Positions 1 through 8,724 are shown, counted from the stretch's first letter. The stretch: DNA of 46,896 bases from Bradyrhizobium huanghuaihaiense (GCF_007830635.1 NZ_VLLA01000041.1:1-46896); one strand, 5' to 3'. Made by a program: numbers and translations. Notes: generated by a model from the letters alone, not told the origin.

Positions 1-348
1 TGTCCGATCGAGCGGGCCTATGTCGACAAGGGATACCGCGGCCACGACGCACAAAATCCCCGTCGCGTCTTCATCTCCGGCCAGAAGCGCGGCGTTTTCG
101 GTGTCATCAAGCGCGAGCTGCGCCGCCGCTCCGCCATCGAGCCCATCATCGGACACCTGAAGGCGGAAGGCCACCTCGGGCGCTGCTACCTCAAAGGCCG
201 CGCCGGCGATGCCGCCAACGTCGTCCTCTCAGCCGTCGGACACAACTTCCGCCGCATCCTCGCCTGGCTGAGATATCTCTTGTGCCTGTTCCTGGCCCAG
301 CTATGGCGCACGCTCGCCCGGCCAGCCTCGATCAATCCGGCTTCTTAA
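1..348 (+). mobile_element. IS5-type transposase, 3' end only
   Basis: The reading frame is open from the first base to a TAA at 346-348 and gives the last 115 residues of a DDE transposase. The segment beginning YVDKGYRGHD, followed by RVFISGQKR, a basic KRELRRRSAIEPIIGHLK stretch and VGHNFRRILAWLR, is the usual C-terminus of IS5-family transposases. The glutamate in the EPIIGHLKAE block is the likely third catalytic acid. The N-terminal half lies outside the window, so I cannot tell whether the element is whole. Family assignment is from motif memory. Confidence 0.85.
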
Positions 349-585
349 CGGACGACTAATTATGACGAGTTCGCTCCGGCCATCACCCAGAAGAATGCAG
401 CCAATCGCCGGCTTGCGCGCCAGACCCGTTCGCGAAAGCTGCTCACGTAAGCCGAATCCATGGGATAATTCGCGCAAGCGGCCAGGCCGCGTCTTGACGT
501 GGCTGCGATGCGCGCTCCTCTATGCTTAGAGCGCCGAGGCTGCGCGCAGCCAATTGCAACCGACATCCCCGAGGAACGTCACACC

Positions 586-864
586 ATGACCACCGCCACT
601 GAAATCGCCGACGAGATCGCCAAGGCGTACAATCTGCCAAAGGCGCAAGCCAAGGCCATCGTGGACGGTGTCTTCAAGTCTATCGCCGATGCAGCAGCGA
701 GCGACGCTGAAACCAATGTGCCGGGCTTTGGCAAGTTCAAGGTGAAGCACACCCCGGAACGCGAAGGCCGCAATCCCTCGACTGGCGCGACGATCAAGAT
801 CGCGGCGGCGAAGAAGCTGACGTTCGCCCCGGCCAAGGCCCTCAAGGATGTGCTGAACGGCTAA
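586..864 (+). CDS. HU/IHF-type DNA-binding protein
   Basis: A 92-residue protein of the HU family of small dimeric nucleoid proteins that bend DNA. The N-terminal half is the helical dimerisation part (EIADEIAKAYNLPKAQAKA). The middle holds the conserved VPGFGKFKVK turn (residues about 46-55), and GRNPSTGATIKIAAAKKLTF is the arm and closing strand that contact DNA, including the RNP of the family's intercalating proline. The start at 586 is preferred over upstream in-frame codons because GAGGAA at 571-576 is a good ribosome site and the family begins here. It stands alone between an IS5 fragment and a DUF736 remnant, so it may be element cargo. HU-like proteins of this divergent type are common in rhizobial accessory DNA. 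Confidence 0.88.
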   Translation: MTTATEIADEIAKAYNLPKAQAKAIVDGVFKSIADAAASDAETNVPGFGKFKVKHTPEREGRNPSTGATIKIAAAKKLTFAPAKALKDVLNG

Positions 865-1016
865 AGGCAGGAGCGCAGGCCGGCCCCCTTGTCCGAGGGT
901 TCTCGATGCGAGACGGGCCGTGCCTTGACGTTGAAGGCGAGCGTGCGGATCGGACCGGTCAACTCGTTGTTGCCGGTCTTCCGGAAGATGCTGATGGTCG
1001 CCACGGTGTCCTCCAT
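861..1016 (-). pseudogene. DUF736 family fragment (first of two)
   Basis: A 51-residue reading frame starting at 1016 matches the N-terminal half of DUF736 proteins, which are about 100 residues. VATISIFRKTGNNELTG is followed by IRTLAFNVKARPV, a beta-rich pattern with the family's N-terminal strand and TG-x-I-x-TL turn. The second half (usually an AAWKK and SVKLDDPSF region) is missing, and the frame ends at 861-863, overlapping the end of the HU gene, which is convergent. DUF736 genes usually sit in conjugative-element maintenance modules next to DUF2493 and ParB genes; function unknown. A second, different fragment lies at 8725-8805. Confidence 0.6.
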
Positions 1017-1366
1017 GATCTCTGTTTCCGAGCTCGCACCATCGGCGCTAAAGCCGCGGTTAGCGCAGGCTCGATGATGAAGGCTTGGTGCCAGTCTGGA
1101 TGCCTGGAGCGGCCCCACCGTCCTACCGATATCAGCCGCGCGTCAAGCGGTGTTTGGCTGGTCCGCCTGCGGCCATTCCGGTGAGTCGGACGAAGGCCGT
1201 GATGCTGACGGCAATGGCCCCGACGACCGAGAAAATCGTCTGCGAGGCGGGTGAAGGTATCGCTATCTGGGCGATTCCACGAGGCCCACCGCGATGCCGC
1301 CGTGCAGCGCTTAGTGGCGTCCGGGTCAGGGGATGATTGGAGCGATCTCGTCATCCTGTATAGCTA

Positions 1367-1585
1367 TCAGCTCATCGGGCCCAAGCCGAGCCTTTGCAAC
1401 TGTTCCTCTTCGATCGGGCAGTTTAGGGTTGCAGCCTTGGCGCCGCAGTCTTTCATGGTCAACTTCCCGGCTGCCAACGGATCGGTGGCCGCAACCGCGC
1501 AAGTTACGTGCCTGAATTCCTCTTCGTCGTCGTCGCTGCCTTCCTTGAAGATGGCGACCGTCGGATTGAGAGAGACTAGTCGCCG
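1367..1585 (-). pseudogene. Open frame with coding character but no start
   Basis: On the minus strand the frame is open for 73 codons between stops at 1586-1588 and 1367-1369. It reads like protein: an acidic block (SDDDEEE), then HVTCAVAATDPLAAGKL, MKDCGAKAATLNCP and a charged end. There is no ATG, GTG or TTG near its 5' end; the first ATG lies only 22 codons before the stop. It has three cysteines. It could be the 3' remainder of a small gene cut by rearrangement. I do not recognise the family. Confidence 0.25.
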
Positions 1586-2320
1586 TCAGTCACGATAGGC
1601 GCTGCACAGGTGTGTCTGGTTCAAGCTCTTTTGTTCGAGACTGGACACCGAAGCGCAAGCCTCACCTCCTCGCGGTCCGGAGCGCGTGTTTGCGCCTGTT
1701 TTCAAGCAAGCGTTGCCCATCTTTGATGGCACGTCGCTTGCTGGAACACGGTGACCGATCCGCCCGACCGTGGCGGTCTCTCCGTCGTCGGCCCAGGGAT
1801 TTAGATGAGACTTGCTCGACTGATCAGAATAAGTGCAATTGCCGCGACAACGTGGAGTTGGGGGCGGCCCGAACTTTGCCGGGCGCAACGCCGGAGTCGT
1901 TGCCGTCATCCAAATTGGCTGACGCTCAAGACGATCGGATCGACCTACCATTCGGCTCAATTAGTCCCGAGCAGGCCCGAACCAGTGTGGCTGGCTGGAG
2001 CTGTCATGCGGCATGCGGAGGATCCTGCAGGGGCAATCTCGGCATCGCCCAAGAGGCAAACGAGGTTTGGCGCCCTGCGAAAGTGGCGGCTGCGGAGAAA
2101 GGAGCGAAGGGAGGTCGCGCGAAAGCTTCGTGGCTCGGAGCGAATTCGCCGAGACCACCTCCGCTTCCAACACGTCTGTGGGGAGCGCATCATTCTCTCG
2201 ACGAATGCTCGCGCCCGTCGGCGCCGCCGCGCGCACAATGTTCGCACCGACAGCGACATCCTTACGTCGTCGCCGAACGAACAGAACTGCCATCGCACCT
2301 TTGCCTTAACGCAAAATCCT
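1586..2320. other. Long stretch without a convincing gene
   Basis: Several open frames cross this region on both strands, but all are rich in Arg, Ser and Pro, change composition abruptly and resemble no family I know. No hairpin followed by a T run and no tRNA fold was found by eye. It forms the upstream region of the radical SAM operon, so its promoter should be in the last 100-200 bases, but I cannot point to a clear -35/-10, nod box, tts box or sigma-54 site. Confidence 0.5.
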
Positions 2321-2334
2321 AAGGAGCACGAAAG

Positions 2335-3810
2335 ATGAGTACGCCGACCTATTCCGAGGCCCTGGAATTCGCGATCGACCGCTCGTACGACATCAACATT
2401 GACATGTTAAGGTCGCGCAATTTGCACCTCGACACGTTTAACGATTACCTGGTCGGCACATATCCCCCCCTTAAGGCCATGGGGGAGATCAATCCAGACA
2501 TATTGTTGGATCGCATTGCGCCGTCGATTGACCTCTATTTCCACATCCCCTTCTGTCATCAGAACTGCACCTTTTGCCACTTCGGCAAGGAGATCAATCC
2601 TCCTCCCCGACGAGTCGAACGCTACTTGGCGGCCCTGGATAAGGAGATGAGTTGGTCAGACGCGGCGCTGGCCGGCAGCGCAATTGAGACAGCCTTCATT
2701 GGAGGCGGCACTCCCTCATTCTTGACGAACAATCAGCTCAAAGCATTGTTCGGTATGATTGGGAAGCGCTTTGACTTGTCCAATTCGGAGGTGAGTTTCG
2801 AGTTACATCCGTCTCTTGCCAAGCAGGCAGACGCTGCCGATCGCATATCTACTCTCCTTAAAGGCGGCGTAAACCGCTTCGTGCTGGGTGTTCAGACTCT
2901 AGATCGAGATATTTTGCGGATACTCAACCGCGGGCATGGTGTGGACGAGGTGATGCAAACCGTAAAGTTGCTGAAGGGGATGGGTGTCGAGAACCTGTCG
3001 CTCGACCTGATGTACGGATTGCCGCAGCAGACGCTCCGGAGCTGGTACGGCTCTCTGATCGGCCTCCTCGATATGGAAGTTGAAAAGTTCAATATATTTC
3101 CATTGATGTTCAAATCGACCGACCCCATAGCTCGTCACTTGGCGCGCGGACGATATCAATTCGCCGGGGCGAAGGAGCGCGTCATGATGCATTTTATGGC
3201 CGAGCATATGCTCACGAGTCTCGGCTACCGCCATGGACCGATTTTCTATTGGACTAAGATGTCGCAACCGCACTCCTTTCAACAAGCCCGAAAATACGAT
3301 TCCTGGAACGATAATAATCTGGTCCCGTTTGGGGTCAGCGGATTTGGTTTCATGAGCGAGTGTCAGTTCTACAACGAAGTGGATTTGGATCGCTACTTGT
3401 CCAGGGTCGAAGCGGGCGAGAAACCGGTGTGGAAAGGCGTCGTCCTATCGCAGGATGATCTCATGCGCAGGACGTTAATGTTCGCCCTGCGAAGCAGCGG
3501 CGTGTTGCTCTCCCGCTTCGAACGGGAATTTGGCGTATCCCTTGAAGTATACTTTGCTCGCGAGCTAAGGGCCTTGAAGGAGGCAGGACTCATCTGCATT
3601 TCGAAGGATGGCGTCCTTTCGTTAACTGATGCCGGCACTATCAATTCGGGTGCAGTGTCACTGCTGTTCTTCTCGAATAATGTGCTTGAGCAGGTCGCAT
3701 ACAATGACGGTCGGATAGCAGACAAACGAACGGATCTTATCGAAAAACATGATTACTCGCCGGCGGCGAGATACGGCTCAAGTGTTCAGATGAAAGAGGT
3801 CTTTCAATGA
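2335..3810 (+). CDS. HemN-like radical SAM enzyme
   Basis: A 491-residue radical S-adenosylmethionine protein of the coproporphyrinogen III oxidase-like (HemN/HemW) group. Residues 69-83 hold HIPFC-HQN-C-TF-C, so Cys74, Cys78 and Cys81 form the CX3CX2C motif that binds the 4Fe-4S cluster. GGGTP at 123-127 is the SAM-amino contact. Later come FELHPS, a VNRFVLGVQT block, and LSLDLMYGLPQQT, all typical of the HemN barrel. A C-terminal HemN-type winged domain (roughly 375-450) is present. The start is supported by AAGGAG at 2321-2326. The stop overlaps the next gene by 4 bases (ATGA). True HemN has a fourth Cys just after the motif (CXC), but here the residue two past Cys81 is Phe, so an ordinary coproporphyrinogen oxidase is unlikely. 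HemN-like sequences also include HemW heme chaperones, heme-degrading enzymes and class C radical SAM methyltransferases; the operon context favours a biosynthetic role. Confidence 0.9.
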   Translation: MSTPTYSEALEFAIDRSYDINIDMLRSRNLHLDTFNDYLVGTYPPLKAMGEINPDILLDRIAPSIDLYFHIPFCHQNCTFCHFGKEINPPPRRVERYLAALDKEMSWSDAALAGSAIETAFIGGGTPSFLTNNQLKALFGMIGKRFDLSNSEVSFELHPSLAKQADAADRISTLLKGGVNRFVLGVQTLDRDILRILNRGHGVDEVMQTVKLLKGMGVENLSLDLMYGLPQQTLRSWYGSLIGLLDMEVEKFNIFPLMFKSTDPIARHLARGRYQFAGAKERVMMHFMAEHMLTSLGYRHGPIFYWTKMSQPHSFQQARKYDSWNDNNLVPFGVSGFGFMSECQFYNEVDLDRYLSRVEAGEKPVWKGVVLSQDDLMRRTLMFALRSSGVLLSRFEREFGVSLEVYFARELRALKEAGLICISKDGVLSLTDAGTINSGAVSLLFFSNNVLEQVAYNDGRIADKRTDLIEKHDYSPAARYGSSVQMKEVFQ

Positions 3811-5018
3811 CATCGGTGGTGCGCCCGACTGCGGTCGATAGTGGTTCGCCAGTCGCCCCTGAACGGTCGCCCAACCGTTCGGAGGACATTTTTTCTCATC
3901 TAACTGATAGCATTGATCGAAGTGAACGAAAGCGTCCGCTTGGACCAGTGAGCAACTTTACCGTCGAACAACTGCCGCATTGTGTTGCGGAGATCCAACG
4001 TAGTGAACGACCAAATGGAGCGATAAAGGCGTTCGGGCGTAGCGTCAACGCAATGATTGGTGAGGCAGACTACAGCGGGCTGCTGTTGAGGCTGCCGCAG
4101 TGCGATTTCGAAATAGCCAAAACAGACATCCAGTATCTCGTCAATTGCACTTATCAGATGTCGGCCTTTGCCGGCCTCGATCCTTCTGACGCCGAATTGA
4201 CCGTGGGAGCGGAATTAAGCCGCCTGGCGAGCTTGACGTGCCAGCGTCAGCCTAGCGTTGGTGTCCTCTCCTACGAAGACATGATCCTTACGAATCCGGT
4301 ACAGAGCGACCCCCGCCTGTATTGCCTTGGCGCAGTTGGCGTCGAGGAGCGTGATTTTTGCGCCGGCCATCAACTGATCGAGAGCGAATTGCAGTCAGCA
4401 ATGGATGCGCTGCTCGACTTGCGAGACTTAGGTGGCGCGGATGCTTCTCGATGTCTTACGCAATGCGTGGCGCGGCTTGAGTCCGCACAAGATGTTTTGA
4501 CGCGTTTCGAGGACCATATGTCGCCAGAACTGTTCAGCCAGTTTCGCGCGTTCTACGGAAAAAATCCTTATAGGAATACGCTTGGTCCAAGCGGCCGTTT
4601 CTCGGCTCGCGTTGTCGCGGTCTCGGTTTTGCTGGTCGGCGAAGAGCTATTTCGTCAAAAACCTCAATTTTATTGGGATCTATATCGGCTGTCCGAATAC
4701 TATCCGCAGACGAGCATTGGCAAGGTGTTCTGTTGGCTGTCGCCAGACAACAGGGATGCATGGCTCAAGCCAGCCTGGCTCGAAGGGAAAGCGGACTTTC
4801 CAAGGTCTGCAACCATTTCGCCCGTGGTCGAGCGCGGCGGCCGTGAAATCGAGAGACTACACGAGGCCTGTGTTTGCGCGCTGGACCGATTTACCCGGAT
4901 GCATCGTCGTGCGGCCCTGAAGCACACGGTTGAGCCAGGTCGACCACTTGTCGGAGTTGAGGCGTCGGAGAGTATTGAGGTCGTGCTTTGCCAGCGGCTA
5001 TTGACACTGCCTCCGTAG
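3807..5018 (+). CDS. Possible PrnB/tryptophan-dioxygenase-like heme enzyme
   Basis: A 403-residue protein that no obvious motif names at once. Compared from memory with PrnB (the heme enzyme of pyrrolnitrin synthesis, a relative of tryptophan and indoleamine dioxygenases), it shows the same order of landmarks. These are LLLRLPQ near 92-98, a helix pair, MSPELFSQFRAFY (238-250) followed by a turn and LGPSG (259-263), then RFTRMH with His366, and a terminal LLTL. PrnB has a comparable FxxxLRPFY...LGPGA block and an RFxxxH whose His is the heme ligand. If the match holds, His366 is the proximal ligand. The first 50 residues are polar and probably disordered. It is translationally coupled to the radical SAM gene. 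Alternative: a new family. The assignment rests on remembered sequence only. Confidence 0.45.
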   Translation: MTSVVRPTAVDSGSPVAPERSPNRSEDIFSHLTDSIDRSERKRPLGPVSNFTVEQLPHCVAEIQRSERPNGAIKAFGRSVNAMIGEADYSGLLLRLPQCDFEIAKTDIQYLVNCTYQMSAFAGLDPSDAELTVGAELSRLASLTCQRQPSVGVLSYEDMILTNPVQSDPRLYCLGAVGVEERDFCAGHQLIESELQSAMDALLDLRDLGGADASRCLTQCVARLESAQDVLTRFEDHMSPELFSQFRAFYGKNPYRNTLGPSGRFSARVVAVSVLLVGEELFRQKPQFYWDLYRLSEYYPQTSIGKVFCWLSPDNRDAWLKPAWLEGKADFPRSATISPVVERGGREIERLHEACVCALDRFTRMHRRAALKHTVEPGRPLVGVEASESIEVVLCQRLLTLPP

Positions 5019-5100
5019 GCCGAGGATTAGTATCTGCTCGGAAGAACCCGGGATCGTGTCGGAGCACCGGCGTCCGATGCCAAAGGATAAAGTATCATAG

Positions 5101-5604
5101 ATGTCTAAGGACGAAGTGATCTTTCGTCGGTTCGCGCCAGCGGACACCGATAATGTCTGGCATCTGCATACAACCGCGTCGCAGGATGTTGGTGTATGTA
5201 GTCCGGAAGGGACATGGGGCGATGATCTACGGAATATCGGGGAGGTCTACATCAAGTCAGGCGGCGACTTCATGGTTGCGCATATCGGTTCCGATTTCGC
5301 TGCCATGGGTGGCTTGAAACCGCTTGACAATGACGTCGTAGAATTGAAGCGCATGCGGGTCCATCCCTCCTTTCAACGACGGGGGCTTGGAAGACGGATT
5401 CTTCGTGAGTTGGAATCGCGAGCCGTTGCGCTGGAATTCAAGCAGATCGTGCTCGACACGACAACGATCCAGGTAGGGGCTCAAAGACTCTATGAGAGCA
5501 CTGGCTATGTTCGCCGCAGAGAAGGGATACTGGACGGATATGCGGTGATCTTTTACGAGAAGCGGCTCACCGGTCGGGACGAGTTCTCTATGCCAGGTAA
5601 GTAA
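5101..5604 (+). CDS. GNAT-family N-acetyltransferase
   Basis: A 167-residue acetyltransferase of the GNAT fold. Motif A is clear: ELKRMRVHPSFQRRGLGRRI (81-100) with Q-R-R-G-L-G at 92-97 as the acetyl-CoA pyrophosphate loop, followed by a helix and VLDTT, then AQRLYESTGYVRR (127-139), the motif B end that closes the pocket. Such enzymes move acetyl from acetyl-CoA to an amine on a small molecule or protein. It starts 82 bases after the preceding gene, with AAGGATAA a short distance upstream, and most likely belongs to the same operon, making it the candidate tailoring or self-protection enzyme. The substrate cannot be read from the sequence. Confidence 0.85.
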   Translation: MSKDEVIFRRFAPADTDNVWHLHTTASQDVGVCSPEGTWGDDLRNIGEVYIKSGGDFMVAHIGSDFAAMGGLKPLDNDVVELKRMRVHPSFQRRGLGRRILRELESRAVALEFKQIVLDTTTIQVGAQRLYESTGYVRRREGILDGYAVIFYEKRLTGRDEFSMPGK

Positions 5605-6017
5605 GGCTGGCAGGCGCGCCGGCCCCCAGTGCTATCGACGGCTTCCTAGCGCAATACTATCATTCGGCCCTTTAATTTGCAGTTCAATGTCAAGCAATCC
5701 TTCTGGATTCGCCTGCGGCACGACGGTAGCGCTCGCGCCGTTGGCCGGGGTTGTGGAGATGGTGCGAGCGCAGCTGATACATGATCGTCGGCCAAGCATT
5801 GCACGCGCCCTGGACCTGCGGATGCCATCGCTGAGATCATGGTCCTTTCCGAGGTCGCGCAGCACCTCATGATGAGGTCCGGGGCGGACGCCTCAACGTC
5901 TGCAGCGGAGTACGGTCGAGCCGCCACCAGCCGAATGAATGAACGAGGTCGTCACAAGCACCGTCCCAGCGGGACATCGCTAGTTCGGCGGACCGTACCA
6001 GGAGCTGACAAACCGGG
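5605..6017. other. Gap after the operon, no gene seen
   Basis: About 410 bases between the GNAT gene and the IS110 fragment. Overlapping open frames exist on both strands, but none has a family pattern, and the reading frames carry the Arg/Ser/Pro bias of shadow translation. A terminator for the three-gene operon is expected here, but no GC-rich stem followed by a T run was found by eye. Confidence 0.45.
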
Positions 6018-6758
6018 TCAGGCTTCCTTCGCCTGACCCCAGTCGAACGATGTGCCATTGACCCAGATGCAGTGAAGAACTATGGCGATCTTCCGCGCAA
6101 TGGCGACCTTTGCCTTCCTCATGCCGATCCGCTTTGCGAGCTTCATGCCCCAGGCGTTGAGGGAGGACCATTTCTTCGTTCGATAAAGCAGGACGGCCGC
6201 GGCTTCAAACAAGTAGGTTCGGGGAAGCCGGCCACCCCATCGAGAGATCTTGCCAATGGTTGCGCCGGGCTGACTGCGCCGCGGTGTAAGGTCCAGATAA
6301 GCGCCGACGGCTGATGCCGATCGAAGGTGGGATGGGTCATCAATCGTATGTCGGATCTTTAAGGCCGTCACCACGCCGACACCAGGAACCGTCATCAGGC
6401 GGCGTGCGGTCTCGTCCAGTTTTGCCAGTCCGCGGACTTCGTCGTCGATCTTGTGGATCAACAGCAGCGGGGATATCACGCCGAGCAGTGGATGATCGCC
6501 ACTCAAGATCTCGCGACCTGATACGCCAGCATCATCTGTAACCTGGAAAGGCACCGGATCGTCACCCTGCTGCCGGATCCAAGCCCGGCTCGCCCTCATC
6601 CCACGATCGCGATCGCGGCGGGGGATATGGCGAAGCTGCGGCAAAGGCCCTGCCGCACGCGGTTCAGGTCGCAGATCGTTGATGGAGAACGCCAGTCGAG
6701 CCTTCCTCGATGCCGTCCACAAATCGATGCGCCAGATCCGCAGCGCAATCGGGGTCAC
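6018..6758 (-). pseudogene. IS110-family transposase, C-terminal remnant
   Basis: From about 6490 down to 6018 the minus strand encodes the Transposase_20 half of an IS110/IS116 transposase: TARRLMTVPGVGVVTAL, then IDDPSHLRSASAVGAYLDL, ISRWGGRLPR and a basic end with MRKAKVAIARKIAIVLH. The conserved Ser that acts as nucleophile is expected in this half. The first part of the frame (6490-6758) no longer reads as transposase, and the N-terminal RuvC-like DEDD domain is absent, so the copy is dead. It separates the radical SAM operon from the ICE maintenance genes, and its 5' flank is where the sigma-factor gene lost its start. Confidence 0.75.
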
Positions 6759-6900
6759 CGTCTCCGAACACCATAGGCAATTACCGCGGCAAAAAGAGAG
6801 CCTCGGATTTGTGAGGCTTGCCCTGATATTATTCAGGAATTGCGATTCTTACGGTAGCTGACTTCCCGCCTACGACTGCAGCCTCGAGGTCGTCACGATT

Positions 6901-7377
6901 GTGCGAGCCTCAACAAAAACACGCATGCTGCCGGGAGGAGTTGGCTGGAACGACATCCTCCACGAGGCGATCGCACGCGTTCTCGACGGCTCGCGCCCCT
7001 GGCCGCCAGACGTACCCATTCTTGCGTTTCTGTCGGGTGTCATGCGCAGTATCTGCAACGACCATTGGCGGCGTGCGCGGCTCGAGCAAAGGCTGCTTGT
7101 GAGCCGAGATGATCCGGACCAGAGAAGCTGGCCCGGTGACGAGGCCGATGAGGAGCCCGATCCGGAGCGGATCCTGGCCGCCGCCCAGAAGTTGGCCAAC
7201 GTCTATCGGCTGTTCGAAGCCGATCCCCGGGCGCTGAAGATCATTGCGGGCATGGCCGATGGCCTGACGGCCAGAGAAATCTGCAAGGTCCATGATATGT
7301 CCGAGCTCGACTACGACACGACGCGACGGCGGATGCGGCGCACCCTGCTGCGCCATCAACAAAACTGGAGTAAGTGA
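6901..7377 (+). CDS. Sigma-70-like factor, probably 5'-truncated
   Basis: 158 codons from a GTG at 6901; the frame is closed by a TGA at 6859-6861. WNDILHEAIARVLDGSRPWP followed by DVPILAFLSGVMRSI matches sigma region 2 of the small RNA polymerase sigma-like proteins found in rhizobial and sphingomonad ICEs. A linker rich in acidic residues leads to an HTH of region 4 type (ADGLTAREICKVHDMSELDYDTTRRRMRRTL). The N-terminal 20-30 residues normally before this are missing or replaced, probably by the rearrangement that brought in the IS110 fragment upstream. It overlaps the following small gene by 4 bases (GTGA), so the two were once translationally coupled. Likely role: transcription of element genes. 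Confidence 0.7.
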   Translation: MRASTKTRMLPGGVGWNDILHEAIARVLDGSRPWPPDVPILAFLSGVMRSICNDHWRRARLEQRLLVSRDDPDQRSWPGDEADEEPDPERILAAAQKLANVYRLFEADPRALKIIAGMADGLTAREICKVHDMSELDYDTTRRRMRRTLLRHQQNWSK

Positions 7378-7679
7378 CACGCTAGCACCCCAGTCTCGAT
7401 CTGGCCCGCCTGCTCGGAGCGCTGAGCGAGGAAATCCTCGCCGCGAGCGATGAGGAGGTACGGCAGACCTCCGCTCTGCAAGGATGGACAATTACCAACA
7501 CCGCCCTCGACGTCGGAGAGGTGATCAAGGCCGCGCGCGGGGACGAGAGTGGGGGCCTTGCTCGAAATTGTGATCTGAACGAAGATCCGAGCAAACCCGG
7601 TGCAAGGCTGCGGCCGACGCGTCGGGGCCGCAGCTCAAATCGCACAATCAGCCGCATTGAGCGAGCCGCAGGCTTCTAG
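7374..7679 (+). pseudogene. Small gene coupled to sigma factor, amber at codon 4
   Basis: A GTG at 7374-7376 overlaps the sigma-factor stop (GTGA). Its frame reads Val-Thr-Arg, then TAG at 7383-7385, then continues open for 97 codons to a TAG at 7677-7679. The continuation has coding character: HPSLDLARLLGALSEEILAA, SDEEVRQTSALQG, later basic. Reverting the amber to CAG (Gln) would give an unbroken 101-residue protein. The downstream half has no good start of its own. A short ORF of unknown function following the sigma factor is common in this kind of element. I do not know its role. Confidence 0.5.
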
Positions 7680-7701
7680 CCGTTAGTGTTTGCGGCAGCG
7701 C

Positions 7702-8631
7702 TTACGCGCCGCCAAACCTCCAGACCGGGATGCCGAGCTTCTTCGCCTTGTCGGCCAGATTGTCCTGGATACCGGTACCGGGGAAGTGAATCACGCCGAT
7801 GGGTAGCGTCTCCAGCATCGCATCGTTGCGCTTGAACGGCGCGGCCTTGGCATGCTTCGTCCAGTCGGGCTTGAAGGCGATCTGCGGAACCTTGCGATTG
7901 CCGGCCCACTTGGCGGCGATCAACTCGGCGCCCTTGGGGGATCCGCCGTGCAGCAACACCATGTCCGCATGCTTGGCGTGCACCTGGTCCAGCTTGGCCC
8001 AGATCAACCGGTGATCGTTGAAGTCGAGACCACCGGTCAGCGCGACTTTCGGTCCGGGCGGCATGAGCACCTGATTGTCGGCGCGCTTCTTCGCGACCAG
8101 GAAGTCGCGGCTGTCGATCATCGCGGAGGTCAGATTGCGGTGGTTGACCCTCGACCCGTTGCGCGGCCGCCAGACGGAATGGGTGTGGCGTTCGAACTCG
8201 TCGGCGGCCTGGTCGCGCATCAGCTCGAAGGCGTTGCGTCGCTCGATCAGTGTTTGACCTTCCGCCGTCAGGCGCTCCAATTCGACGGATTTCACCTCGC
8301 TGCCGTCCTGTTCGCGCTGGGAGCGCTGCTGGGCCAGTTCATTGCCGTCGAGCTCTCGTTCGATCCTGTCGCTGGCGCGGTGGAAGACGTTCACCGTCGA
8401 CCAGAGCAGGTCCTCGAGGTCGGGCTCAAGACGGGTATCGGACAGCTCCACCACGAGGGCATCGAAGATGTCGACGATGCTGCCGGCGAGGACTCGCGCT
8501 TCAGGGAGCCGCCGGGGATCGGGCTCATCGTGGAAGGGACGGTAGCCAAAGAGCTGGAGTTCCTGGAGCACTTGGTCGGTTGGGGATGAGCTTTGGTGCG
8601 GCTCGAGATCGTCGTCGTGGTCGGTGGTCAT
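7702..8631 (-). CDS. DUF2493 (SLOG-like) domain protein
   Basis: A 309-residue protein. The first 190 residues are charged and helical. The C-terminal part carries a DUF2493 domain: KVALTGGLDFNDHRLIWAKL, then MVLLHGGSPKGAELIAAKWA, and IGVIHFPGTGIQDNLADKAKKLGIPV. The GGSPKG-type loop with strand-turn-helix is a Rossmann-like nucleotide-binding pattern shared with the SLOG superfamily. The start MTTDHDDD at 8631 is chosen over an Arg-rich upstream extension. It is a regular partner of DUF736, ParB and toprim genes in rhizobial ICEs. The biochemical role is unknown; binding of a nucleotide-derived ligand is an inference from the fold. Confidence 0.82.
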   Translation of the reverse strand: MTTDHDDDLEPHQSSSPTDQVLQELQLFGYRPFHDEPDPRRLPEARVLAGSIVDIFDALVVELSDTRLEPDLEDLLWSTVNVFHRASDRIERELDGNELAQQRSQREQDGSEVKSVELERLTAEGQTLIERRNAFELMRDQAADEFERHTHSVWRPRNGSRVNHRNLTSAMIDSRDFLVAKKRADNQVLMPPGPKVALTGGLDFNDHRLIWAKLDQVHAKHADMVLLHGGSPKGAELIAAKWAGNRKVPQIAFKPDWTKHAKAAPFKRNDAMLETLPIGVIHFPGTGIQDNLADKAKKLGIPVWRFGGA

Positions 8632-8724
8632 TGCGGCTTTCCCTGGTCGGATCGACCGCGCCCATCGCGGCCTCACATGAGAGTTGTTTGGTCAAGGCAA
8701 GAATGAGCGGTGGTGAACTCGAGA

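Noticed and set aside
959..1354. Minus-strand 131-codon frame
   Set aside because: Arg/Thr/His rich, no family match; it overlaps the DUF736 fragment in a different frame and is likely chance.
1612..2322. Long plus-strand frame of 236 codons before the radical SAM gene
   Set aside because: Composition is Arg/Ser/Pro/Ala rich with abrupt changes and no fold-like pattern; no ribosome site; a competing frame of similar length overlaps it.
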